From Diphasiastrum complanatum (lineage: Eukaryota; Streptophyta; Lycopodiopsida; Lycopodiales; Lycopodiaceae): a stretch of DNA of 64,000 bases. The notes below the pieces were generated by a model that did no database searches, was not told where the DNA came from, and worked only from the letters and a program-made list of their open reading frames with translations. Shown piece by piece: positions 23,408 through 35,061 of this stretch. The translations under genes and the position numbers were made by a program. Every line of letters starts with the position of its first letter. Position 1 is the first letter of the stretch. Location of the stretch: positions 13,578,144 to 13,642,143 of the forward strand of contig CM055114.1 in the NCBI GenBank assembly GCA_029204225.1, written 5' to 3'.

Positions 23408-24411
23408 GAGAAGAAAAAAGTAAGCGAGAAAAGAAATGTGCTAAACAATTGGACGAACTGAAGGAGAGGACATAAGTCATCACAACAGGCACGCCAATGA
23501 AAAGACACAATAGAACTCGCGATGTAAGATGAATGGAAAGGACAACTAAGTAAGAAATACCTCGTAACCACAACCGGAAGTGAGCTGAAAAATAGCGGCG
23601 ATATGTCGAGGTACCGGGCAGCCTCCAAAAAAGATGCTAAGGGCCCGACAACGTGGAGTAAACGGTGGGTAAAAGTATGGGAAAAAATAATGGACTATGG
23701 GGCTGGAAAGGGAGCAGCCAAGGAAAGGAAGTGATAACACAAAGGAGGTATGGGCAGCGAGGAAACAAGGTTGAAAAATCAGAGATCGCCCTTCAAGGGT
23801 AAAAAAAAGTTTGCGATAAAGACGGGGAGCAATCTCGATGTGCGATGAAGTTGGGTGAGAGTGGCTTTCTAAGCATCTAGGCGTGTTTGTATTGTCCGGG
23901 GTAGGGTTGCGAACACAGACAGCAGTGTAGGAGGGTGAGCTGAAATTGAGGCGGATGTAGGGCGCCAGCTATGGTGGAGTGTGGGCGTCCAAGAGAGGTA
24001 GTAAACGGCAAAAAAAAATTGGATGAAAAAGATGGGTTGGTAGGGTGCTAGGAGTGGCTGATGGAAGGTGGTGAATAGGGGCAGCAAAAAGCGGAAATTT
24101 TCAGCAAAGGAAGGAGCAGTAGGACGCTGGTCAGCAAGCATGAGGGCACCCAATAGGGCAGCAAATAGGAGGCAGTAGGACGCCCAAAATAGGGGAGGAA
24201 AAAGGCTGAAAATGTAGTAGTAGGCAGCCAGCAAGAGGGCGCTAGAAATGGGCAGCAAGTGGGCGCCTGTCCTCCTCCGATCCGTCGTGAAAATCTGCAA
24301 GACAAGTGTGGAGAAATGTTGAAGATCCGGCTGAAAAATGGTGAAGATCCAAGCTGAAGATGGGCGCCCTCCTGTGAGAGAAAAATCCGCTCAATGGAGA
24401 TGCTCAGGAAA
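23408..24411 (-). other. G2 5' untranslated leader
   Basis: About 1 kb lies between the primer site and gag. Open frames here are short and show no domain. No strong structural signal was noticed. Confidence 0.6.
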
Positions 24412-24425
24412 GTGCTCTGATACCA
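24412..24425 (-). other. Primer-binding site of G2
   Basis: On the minus strand TGGTATCAGAGCAC matches the 3' end of plant initiator methionine tRNA and immediately follows the 5' LTR. Confidence 0.95.
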
Positions 24426-24874
24426 AGTTATGAACGTAGCACGGCTGATCTAGATTTAGTTTATGAAAGCATCACATAAGCAAGACTTAACCCTAGAAAG
24501 CAGGAGATAGAAAGCTTAAAGAGACTAAAGAAGGAGATCATATCATAAGCCAAGTAACAAATGACACAGAATCCCTACTTATAGCCAAGAGGAAGCCCTA
24601 AAAGGAAGCTTCTAGTGGCTAGGGTTAACTGAGAGGGAAAATAGTGCGCCCTCCAAGAAGGCTCCCACTCTCAGTAATATGACCAAATAACCAATATAGT
24701 GAATCATAGGGCCCAAGGCCAATAATATGGTCTAAATGTCAATAATAGGGCCCAAGGCCAACCATATAGTCTAAATGTCAAATAATGAATAAAAAAGGGC
24801 CCAAAGCCTGCCTATGCATAAAGTAAAGTAAATGTAAATGGACATGGCGAATGTAATGAGCCGAGTCCATAACT
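24426..24874 (-). repeat. G2 5' LTR
   Basis: This 449-bp LTR is nearly identical to 18481-18931. It starts AGTTATGG and ends CATAACT on the minus strand and is followed by the primer-binding site. Confidence 0.9.
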
Positions 24875-24879
24875 CTCTT
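24875..24879. repeat. G2 target-site duplication, right copy
   Basis: CTCTT, identical to 18476-18480. Confidence 0.9.
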
Positions 24880-27183
24880 AGTGACGGTACTAAGAATTCT
24901 ACGGGCATTACCGCCTCTTGATCATATACTAAGTGGAAAGGGGTAACCCACCTGGTGGCTTTCTTGGGGGTGGTGCGGTAAGCCTAGATAGCTAAAAAAA
25001 GTTTTGTCTCCCAATCAGAGTGACTGGGTTCAACTATCTTGGTTAAAATTTTACATATTGTCTTGTTAGTTGATTCAGCCTGGCCATTACATCTAGGGTA
25101 GTACGGTGTACTTTTTCTGTGAACGACAAGGTAATGACGTAGGAGGTTATCAATGACAGCATTTAAAAATTGCGTGCCGTGATCACTAACTAGCTCTATG
25201 GGACAACCAAAACGTGTAATAATGTTTTCATAAAGAAAATGGACGACTATTTTTGCGTTGGCATCCTTCGTTGCTCGAGCCTCAATCCACTTAGTGGCGT
25301 AAGCTGTGGCTATGAGGATGTAACGAGCTTGGGTAAGTTTCACTGCTGGACTGATTGGTCCAACAAAGTCAATTCCCCACTTACGTTTTAATGACAACAA
25401 ACGTGTCCTTAAACAAAGATGGCCACCACAATCCTGCTCGAAGGATAATCTTCGCTGTGGCTTCAGCAAAAAAGTGGCCACCTCCGATGCCCTCATGAGC
25501 CTGAGATATGATCGGTCGTATCTCAGATTCATAAGCACATTATCGAATGATATGTAAAGTTGTCCCGCTATTAACTGAAAGGGTGCTGCTTTTAGTAAGA
25601 AAATTCTTTTTGCCACTGTATTCAGGCCTCCGTTGAGTCTGTTTGTTGTTAGGAACTGAGTGATCTCCTTAGCCCATAAGAGTGTAGCATCGATTTGAAA
25701 AAGACATGCATCAGGGAGGTCATCATTGACTGGTGCAGTTGCTTTTTCAGCACTTGATAGTCGGGAAAAGTGGTCCGCCATGAAATGTTGGGTCCCTTTC
25801 CGAACGACTACGCGAAAATTAAATTCCTCTAAAATCAACAGCCATCGAGCTATACCTCCCATTTTATAGGATTTATTAACGATATATAGAAGGGCTTGAT
25901 GGTTTGTGTAGAATGCAAAGGTCTGGCCTAATAAATAATGTCTTAGTTGTTATACAACATAGACCATCGCCAATGCTTCTCTCTCGGTGGTTGTATCGTT
26001 TACTTTAGTAGGCACCAGTTGCCTGCTCAAGAAACGTATTGGGAAGTCTTTGCCAACTTGTCCGGTTGCGCAAGAAGACCTCCAATGGCATACTTACTTG
26101 CATCAGTATGCACATGGAACTCTTTCGTGTAATCTGACGAGCGGAGTATGGGAGCCGTGGTGAGAGTTGTTTTCAACTCCTCAAAGGCCTTAATTCGTTC
26201 TTCGGTCCAGTGAGAATCTAAAACAACTAAATAAACGAGGCGTGCCTTGCCGACATAGTCGATTATAAAGATGCGATAATAATTTGTATGACCGAGGAAG
26301 ACATATACTTCTTTCACGGTCGCAGGTAAGGGCATTTCGACTATAACCTTGATTTTTGACGGGTCGGTAGAAATACCGTCCTTTGAGATTATATGCCCGA
26401 GTACGACCCCATGGGTGACCCATATTCGACATTTATTAGGGTTTAGTGAAATTTCGAATCTACGACAGCGAATGAAGATTTTTTTCCAGGGCGTCAAGGT
26501 GCGTAGCTGCGGAGGAATGTACACCTAGATCGTCGAGATAAATCTCCACGATCCGATGTAACAGATCTTGAAAGGCCAGTTGCATGACTCTCTGGAATGT
26601 TGAAGGGGCGTTGCATAAGCCAAAAGGCATAACGTTATAAGCATAAATCCCGTTTTGTATTGCAAAGGCCGTTTTATGTTTATCTTCAGGAGCTATTTGA
26701 ACAAGGAAATAACCTTTGAATCCATCCAAGAAGCTGAAAGCTTCAGCTCCTGCCATTTCCTCTAGGATTTGGGTCGTTAAAGTCAAGGGAAAATGGTCTT
26801 TCTTCGTAACTGCATTAAGGTTTTTGAGATCGACACAGATACGAAGCTTGCCGTTTTTCTACCCAATCAGAATGTTGAACTTCATAAATGAAGCCAGAAT
26901 CTAGCAATTTGTTAATATCTTCTTCAATCCTCTCACGATAGACATGGTTACTATGGTAAGGTTTGGCTCGGCTTGGGAAGGAACGTGAAGCGTCGGTTGA
27001 GAACTGAGCTTCTCGCTAGTCAGGACGAAAGTGTTGAGCTCTGTAATGGAGGTGTGAAAGTCCTGAGAGCGATGGTTTTGCCGCACAGATCGGAATAGTT
27101 TGGGGCGGTTTAATGTCTGTGTAGCTGTGGAATGGCGCCTAATGTTAGACTTCCAAATGTTAGAGTTAACATTTGGCACCAAA
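24880..27183 (-). pseudogene. G1 pol: RT, RNase H, integrase; gag and protease missing
   Basis: Read on the minus strand, RT appears only about 230 bases after the LTR (EDINKLLDSGFIYEVQHSDW equivalent, near 26960-26870), so gag and protease are deleted. RT continues with FLDGFKGYFLVQI and a YLDD box in 26786-26460. The thumb and the RNase H start (HTDASKYAIGGLLA) are in 26524-26027. RNase H end and integrase lie in 25862-24984 (MADHFSRL, then IDFVGP, LVSDHGTQF and NGQAE, so all three integrase acidic residues are kept). The integrase CX2C part is deleted. A stop at about 24984-24986 and frame shifts break the ORF. The FLDG and YLDD forms fit non-chromovirus gypsy lineages (Tat/Athila-like). 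Confidence 0.85.
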
Positions 27184-28291
27184 TGTTCACAGATTCTCTG
27201 AATCTGTGAACACGGTTTTTTTTTTGTTTCTTCTTCTTATCGTTCTTTCTTTGTTCTTCTATAATTACGGTTCTTACGGATCTTCTTCTTATTAGAACAG
27301 TTACTAAACAGAAGTGTTACTCAGGTTGCAGCGTGTATTTCCCAGCCTGTCAGTGGGAGTCACGGATCCGATACTCAGCTACATGCATAAACCAACCATG
27401 TAACCAATCTTAGCTCAAGAAGATCAATGTTCTGGAATAGGGAGCAATCCTACCACTGTATAGTAAATCAGAAAGCAAACAAGAACAAGATTAACTACTC
27501 AACCAAGAAACAAGAAACAAGAAACCAGAAACTAGATTCCTAACAACATTTTTTACAGTCCAAGAATCAAGAAACACTCATTTCTTGATGCTTAGAATGC
27601 CCAAGAACAATCAAGAACTAGAATGTAAGAAATTATGCAAGATTTACACCACAATTCCAGCCTATTTAGTTTACTTGCATGCTAATTCCTACCTTATTCC
27701 ACAACAAGAATTGAATTCTAATCCACAGCTAAGCAAGAAGGAAAACAAGAACCTAGTTAATCCACAATACAAGGGGATCAAAGCATGCTCATAGAAACTT
27801 CACTCAAGAACATTGCCATGAACAAGGAGCTTAGCTATTATCAAGAACTCGTGGAGGATCTTCTTTATTTGCTCAAGAAAACTTGATAATACGTTCAAAG
27901 CTCCCTCACAAGAGAGGGGGGCCCTTAAATAAGCAAGAAGGCTGCCCATGTGGAGCCCAAGTGGCAATTCCACCAAATTAGAAATTACATGTGGAATTTG
28001 CCCTTCCACTAAAGGTCACCATCAAAAGGTGGCTCACTCTAGCTAATTTAAGGGGGGTCTACTTTTATTTACAAAGCCTAGGGAATATGACTAGCTCCTA
28101 CATGGTCGTTCCTTCTCTGGGATACACCATGTAGGCTCACATAGATATTTCACTGTCATCCTGGCTAGTAATTTCTTGGCTCTCAGATTCTTATGCTCTC
28201 CTCCTTATGAGACCTCCTCGGTCATAGGTGAGAGATATTCTGTGTCTTTAGCATGGCTCGGCATCTAGGGATTCTTTGGAATCCGCTAACA
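27184..28291 (-). repeat. G1 5' LTR
   Basis: On the minus strand it starts TGTTAGCGGATTCC (28291) and ends AATCTGTGAACA (27184), 1,108 bp. Its first two thirds match 14273-14909 and its last third matches 257-576. It is followed by TTTGGTGCCAAATG, which could be a primer site, though it does not match the common plant ones exactly. The five bases before it (CTTCC, minus strand) are the candidate target duplication. Confidence 0.9.
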
Positions 28292-28296
28292 GGAAG

Positions 28297-29868
28297 GGAT
28301 CGAAGGAAGGAGCAAGAGAGGGGAAAGGAAGGGAGGTGAAGGGGCGGGTGAGGAGCAGGGGATGGAGGTGGAGTGAGCAGGGAGGGAACGAAGGAGAGGG
28401 AAGAGATGGAGTGAGCGAGAGGGGAAGGGAGGGCATCGAGGGAAGAGAGGTGGAGGGAGGGAAGCAGGGAAGGGAGGTGGAGCGAGCGAGAGGTGGCGAG
28501 GAGGAAGGCAGGGCAACGAGGGAAGAGAGGGAGCGAGAGAGAGGAGGAAGGGAGGGCAGCGAGGGAAGAGAGAAAGCGGAGCAGCGTAGAGAGAGAGAAG
28601 GGGGAGGGGAAGGGGGAGGGAAGAGAGAGATATGGGTTTGTTTTTTTTTTTTTTTTTTGACAACAAACCCTTGCAGATTTCTACTTCAGAGGCCTTTACA
28701 AAAGTTTGTTGTTTGTTTGTTTGTTTTTTTTTTTAAGAAGAGACTACGATAAAAAATACAGCGAGGGTAACTAGATTGTCAAAAGTTAAGGTTTAAAAAA
28801 CCTAGCAGATAAAAAATGAGATGAAAAACACAACTCCGAAAAAGGCCTCAAAGATAACGTAAAAAGAGGAGGAGGAAAATAACTAAAATTTTAAAAAAAT
28901 TAAGAGGTGAGAAGAAGAGAAGGAATGGTATACGCAGGAGTATAGAGAACGTAGTTTGGGATGCCGGTTCTCTGGAGTGTGACAGTGAGAGAAAGGAGAA
29001 GGGAGCGGAGCAGCGAAAAGGGGGCGGGAGCGAAGCAGACAACCGAGGAGCAGGGACAGAGCAGACAAGCAGGGAGGTGAACAGAGAGGTGGAGCGCAGG
29101 GAGGTGAAGGAAGTGGAGCGCAAGGGGGCAGGGAGGTGAAGCGATGAAGGAGGTGAATGAGGTGGAGCGATGAAGGAGGTGGAGCGAGCAGGGGGGTGTG
29201 AGCAGGGAGAAGCGAGGGAGGTGAAGGAGGAAGCGAGGAGCAGGGGGGAAGGGGCAGGTTAGGGAGCGAGAATAGCAGGCGGGAGAGAACGAGAGTGAAG
29301 GGGGCGGGTGAGCAGCAGGAAAGGGAGGTAGCAGAGGAGAAGGGGAAGGGATCGGAGGAGGGAGCGAGAGAGAAGGGGGGGCAGCGAGGGAAGAGAGGTA
29401 GAGAGAGGGAAGCAGGGAAGGGAGGTGGAGCGAGCAGGAAAGGGAGGTGGAGCGAGCGAGAGGTGACGAGGAGGAAGGCAGGGCAGCGAGGGAAGAGAGG
29501 GAGCGAGCGAGAGGAGGAAGGGAGGGCAACGAGGGAAGAGAGGGAGCAGAGCAGCGAAGAGAGAGAGAAGGGGGAGGGAAGAGAGAGATTTGTGTTTTTT
29601 GTTTTTTTTAAAGAAAAAAAGAAGGTTGATGGATCGCAAAAATAATGAATTACGAAAACTTTAATCAAAATTAACTACACAAAACATAGCTTACTACGTA
29701 AAAAACAAAACTAATCCCTTGAGGGCTTGGGTTTTTTTGTAATGGAAATGGAAGATTCCGGAGAATGGGAAAAAGAGGAGGTGAGGGAGACGAAGCATAA
29801 AAGAGTGGAGAGAGGAGTGAAGAAATAGAGAGTTTGAAAGGAAGCTATGCGGTGAGCAAGGTTGGCGC
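28297..29868 (-). repeat. Element D leader, 5' part
   Basis: From the primer site downward on the minus strand: a short leader, a long C/T-only tract (29600-29000), the conserved module (28730-29000), one hairpin-repeat unit with poly-A and (CAAA)n (28655-28725), and a second C/T tract (28292-28650) that runs into the G1 insertion. The same order is repeated at 577-1560. The purine/pyrimidine asymmetry creates many long spurious open frames on both strands. Confidence 0.75.
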
Positions 29869-29886
29869 TCCCCGGCAACGTCACCA
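29869..29886 (-). other. Primer-binding site of element D
   Basis: On the minus strand TGGTGACGTTGCCGGGGA lies two bases after the LTR end. It is close to the 3' end of plant tRNA-Asp (TGGCGCCGTTGCCGGGGA), the primer known for Athila and Tat-type gypsy elements. Confidence 0.8.
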
Positions 29887-29888
29887 AT

Positions 29889-30789
<901 letters not shown>

Positions 30790-30794
30790 AAGTT

Positions 30795-31325
30795 CGAAAC
30801 CCGGGTTTTGGTATATCTTCTATCTGAATGCATATTTGATGGTAGCTCGATCTTAGATCTATCTTGGAAAAGTACCCAGCACCACCAAGATAGTCTATTA
30901 GATCATCCATCCACGGCAGTGGATATTTATTCTTAACTATTACCTTGTTTAATTTCTTTTAGTCGACGCAAAACCTCATAGTCCCATCCTTCTTGGCAAC
31001 TAGAATCACTGGTGATGCCCAAGGAAACTTACTAGGTTGTACCCACCCCTTTTTCAGGTAATCATATAATTGCCTGCTTACCTCAGCCTCTTCCGATGCA
31101 CTCATCCTATAAGGACGCTATGCAATTGGAATTGCTCCAGGTATTAGGCCAATTTTATGATAAACTGTCTTTTCTGGTGGCAAACCTACAGGAAGGTCTA
31201 AAAAAACATCATTGAATTCCTGCCTAAGTTCATTATAGGCTTCAAATTCTGTAGTGTTCTCCCTAGGTATACTCGTGGCATTTATGTTAAGTTCTTGAAT
31301 GATCTGAAATCCTTCATACTAATTC
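30795..31325 (-). pseudogene. Gypsy RT fragment G3, interrupted by element D
   Basis: On the minus strand the frame reads the N-terminal half of a Ty3/gypsy RT: a PEKTVYHKIGL-like linker, [39 protein letters not shown] and [13 protein letters not shown]. At least one TAG (about 31122) interrupts it. It ends in FRT at the D target site and resumes at 4853. The motif forms are chromovirus-like. It lies downstream of an LTR, primer site and leader of family E on the same strand, without gag or protease between, so it may be the deleted pol of that element or a separate older relic. Confidence 0.75.
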
Positions 31326-31680
31326 TCGCAGGCTTCTATGCAGGTCTAGAATAGTGTTCTCAGGTTGTTGCCAGTCATGCAAAAGTTACTTTTCACCGAT
31401 TTGGGAGCAATAAGGTATGATGTGATTTTAGCCCACTTTCTCCCTCCAAAAATGCAGATTTGTGGATTTTTTTTGTGAATTTTTGATGGTTGTGATGAAT
31501 GCCCTTAGAGGCTGTTTCAGGTCTCCACTACCTCTCCACACCTCCTCCGCTAGCTTCCAACAATTCAATCACACAAAAACAAGAAAAACAAGCCTATACT
31601 ACTCCAAATCCACCTAAAAACACACTAAAATAGACAAACAACTAAAAAGACAACTAAACTAGTTAGTAATGGCCTATCCC
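31326..31680 (-). repeat. E2 leader
   Basis: Aligns with 62106-62465 of the E1 element: the same CACCTCCTCCGCTAGC-like block, then a block with GCATGACTGGCA and GCCTGCGAGAATTAG, which is one unit of the leader repeat. Pol sequence follows directly. Confidence 0.65.
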
Positions 31681-31694
31681 TGGCAACGACACCA
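31681..31694 (-). other. Primer-binding site of E2
   Basis: TGGTGTCGTTGCCA on the minus strand, a tRNA-Asp-like site one base after the LTR. Confidence 0.7.
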
Positions 31695-31695
31695 C

Positions 31696-32464
31696 TATAG
31701 AGTGTAGCAAGTCAATGGTGAGCAGCCCTCCGCCTGTCAAAAGGGTTGGAACACAAGGATAGAAATCTAACTAAGCTTAGTTGCTGATTTAGATGCTTCT
31801 CTACATAAACTAACTCTAACCCACCCTAACTCTAACTTTAAACTAACACTAGCCACACACATTAAACTTTGAAAGAGGTGAAAGGAGAAGAGAGAGAGGG
31901 TTAGAGGTAGGCACTCATTAGCTATTGCATGAATCAAGTGGAGAAGCTTAAACTAACATAAATAATTGAATATCAAATGAAGGAAAAAGCAACTACAAGC
32001 AAATAGCACAAGACACAAGGCAATAGCACAATGAGGATGCTTGAATCTCCAATTTGGTAGAGTTTCCTCCTCTCAATTAGCATGTCAAACGGTTACAAGA
32101 GGTGCCTTTTTATCTTTGGGGAGGCCCTTGCCCCTTGGTTTCTATTGGCTACTTCAAGAAGTTAGGATTGCAATCCTAACCCTTCAAAAGAAACACATTA
32201 TAATATATGGTGCACAAAGAAGCACACTCCATCTACCACCATTTGACTTTTCACCAGTAAACAAAACTTAGGAAATTTAGTTAACTCAAACTTTGGCCTT
32301 TTTAACATTATTTTAATTACATGGCCCAAAGTCTAGTTTATTTAAAATACATTATTTAAAAGTGCTCATTGGGCTATGGGCTTACGCTTGCAGGATGTCA
32401 CGGCCCTCGCAACTTATTTCCACTTCCGGTCATTTTTATTTATTTACATGGAATACCCACAACA
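31696..32464 (-). repeat. Gypsy LTR, family E, copy E2
   Basis: On the minus strand it begins TGTTGTGGGTATTCC at 32464 and ends near 31696. It matches E1 (61210-62086) along its length, including the GTTGCGAGGG block and the tail CTTTTGACAGG before the end. It shares its first 15 bases with the D LTR, so D and E are related families. Unlike E1 it has no long CT run. Confidence 0.75.
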
Positions 32465-34900
32465 TAGTCTAAAGTCAAGAAGATGTTGAATGATCCATAT
32501 TGTAGTGCACTAATACATGGCTTGTGGTTTGCCCACCCAGGTTCATGATTATATCAATGTCGCATTTGTTTGAATTCTTAAAGACCACCTTTCCACTGAA
32601 GTCTTGAGAAATGTCCTTTAGGGCTTGTTGCTAAAATTGTATATGCAAAGATTACCCTTGGGGCCCATTGTTGGCGCCATATGTGAAAACTACCCTTTGA
32701 TTGATTGTTGGTGTTACTGCGCCCTTCGTGGGCTGTACTTATGGTGTCATTGCCCTTGTCAATGCTGCCAAATTTTGTAGGTCCATTTAAATTTACTAAG
32801 TTGTAGTGCCCTTTTACAATCATTCCTAGAGATAGATATGGGTTGGGTGGTAGAATGTAAATATGGTATCCACATTTAAATTGTTGATTGTCGGTAACAC
32901 AAGATAGTAAGCATTTATGGTAATTTGCAATCGAAAATAAAACTTGTGTCACTTTTACTCTCTTGAGTATGCAATTAATTATAGTAGAAAATTGGTAGGG
33001 ATATATTCTTCAATGTTGTCTACTATAGTATGATTTGCATGAGTTTTGTTTTGTTTTTTTTCTCTTTCTCAAAAATAATTAACAATGGATTAACAATTTC
33101 TTACAAAGTACAAAGAAAGCATGTTCTTCAGCCCAATCAATGTTCCACTTTATGGTCAAATAAGATTACACAATGATTTTGATACCATGTCCACTTATAT
33201 TCATGTGTTTTGTAGGTGCAATGCTAGGATTTCTTTCTTAGCCAATGATCTTCCATTTTGCTTTGGTAGTTTGGTTGGATAAGAGTTGAAATGTCCCGTA
33301 AGTGTTGGCTCAAATCTCGACTACCATACAAGTGGACTTTTGGAGCTTTGTGCTCCTTGGCTTGGCCCTACCTTGTGATAGATAACATAAATATTGTAAA
33401 TAACGGAGCTAGTTGAAAAAAGAAAGATTTTTGGTGCATTTACCAAATGTTACTTGTAACCAAGAACTCCTTTGGTTTTTCTAAAGGTCGGTAGAACCTT
33501 GTCACATTCAGAAATACGGAAAAGAACAATGTAACCTTAGAACCTTGTCACATATCACAAATTGAAATAAGGAAAAGAACATCTAGCCTTACATATTGTT
33601 TGATTTGTTGATCATTCATTATGGACAAACGACCTACCTTCGTTACAACCAATAATATTCTAGTGTGACATTGTGCCACAAATTTAGCATGACTTGATGA
33701 TATATGAGGACTAAACAAATAATGATGTACATGTTTTAGCAACAAGAACCTTGGTTTTCAGTGCAATCATTTGTTGACATTGATGAGTACAACCTTAATG
33801 AAATCAAATATTTTGGTTTTACCTCATGGCATCACTTTACTTGTAATATTGGAGTTGAGACTATTATTAAGATACCCTTTATATTTGTGAATATCTAATA
33901 TTCAAGTAGTTGACTAGTTACCTTTTGAAAAAAATTGTAGATATTCTAATACTCACAAAATACACAGTGACCATATGTTGATATTTTAATACATATTTGA
34001 ATGAGATAATGTTCTTTGGACATGGAACAATCAACTTGATTCCAGTAGCATGATGAAAATAGAGTTACAACCACATTATCGAGCACAAAGATCCCACATT
34101 TTGGAGCTTGTGGGTTTCAAGATGTCCCTTGCATGTGTAGAGCTAGGTTCAAGCCTACACCTTCAACGTCCCTATAACACTTTTATTAGACTTTGCCACA
34201 AGGAGGGACTAAATCACATATTGATAACTCTACAATTTAAACCTTAGTCTTTTAGTAATTATTGCCATTTGTATTTGTAGATAGCCAATTGACCTATAGA
34301 TAATACATATACTATTTTCCTTACTAAATTTGTAAAACATGGCTTACAAAATACATGTTTAGGTCAAAATAGCCATTTATTTTTGAGGTTAGTCAATAAG
34401 CTTCCTTACACAATATCCATAATGAAGATGCTTGGGTGTGTAAAATTGATTGAACTACCTCGTGCCATGCATTTTGAAGTAATTTTTCATATCTCATCAC
34501 CAAAATGTAGTGTGTTTGTTAATGACTTCTCTAATCTACTCATGTAAAAGTCCAAAGCTCAATTTTGCTAGAGCATACACAATAATTTTACAACAAGGTA
34601 CATCATGTTGGAAGGTCCATTCAACTTAATTCAAGTATTCCATCATAGTCATAGCGAGGTCCATCATGATTATCACTACAAAAGGATTTCAAGTATAGTT
34701 TTCCGAGAGTTAGATTTCACTCAAATGCCAATGGTACTTTGAGTCAATTATATGCCAAGCAACACACATGTAGCTTCATAAAGGAGCCAATTTACTTACG
34801 TGTAGCACATCTAGCTTCTTATAGGAGCCAAGTTACACCCTAAAATGGACCTTAGGCCCACTTCACATTAGTGGCCATGCAATTCCAAGACTCAAATTTA
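32465..34900. other. No recognisable gene
   Basis: AT-rich, with short open frames only. A 124-codon minus frame (32578-32952) shows no domain I can name. It could be decayed transposon sequence adjoining E2. Confidence 0.45.
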
Positions 34901-35061
34901 ACTTACTAGCACTTGTCCCTATGTTGCATGGTTCCATTTCAAAGTTGGCTTTTATATAAAGAGGGAACACATAAGTAAGTCACTTACTAGCACTTGTCCC
35001 TATGTTGCATGCTACCATTTCAAAGTTGTATTTTATATAAAGAGGGAACACATAAGTAAGT
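34901..35061 (+). repeat. 81-bp tandem duplication
   Basis: Two consecutive copies (34901-34981 and 34982-35061) differ at a few positions only. Each carries TTTATATAAAGAGGGAAC, so the duplication also doubles a TATA-like motif. Confidence 0.9.

Larger units (their letters stand above)
18481..24874 (-). mobile_element. G2, full-length chromovirus (Ty3/gypsy) nested in G1
   Basis: The element is 6,394 bp long: 5' LTR (24426-24874), primer site for initiator methionine tRNA, gag-protease, RT-RNase H-integrase, chromodomain, polypurine tract and 3' LTR. It is flanked by CTCTT. The LTRs are very similar, so insertion is relatively recent. It is nonetheless dead: stops at 21312-21314 and in the chromodomain, frameshifts near 22060 and 19325, and lost acidic residues in RNase H and integrase. 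It sits inside the G1 integrase gene in the same orientation. Confidence 0.9.

Noticed and set aside
27166-27183. TTTGGTGCCAAATG after the G1 5' LTR as a primer-binding site
   Set aside because: Position is right, but it matches no plant tRNA end I can name and is self-complementary; kept only as a remark in the LTR entry.
28248-29668. Open frames of up to 261 codons
   Set aside because: Same low-complexity leader sequence in inverted orientation; no domain and no codon structure.
32578-32952. 124-codon minus-strand frame near E2
   Set aside because: No domain, no start context, AT-rich surroundings; could be transposon debris but cannot be supported.
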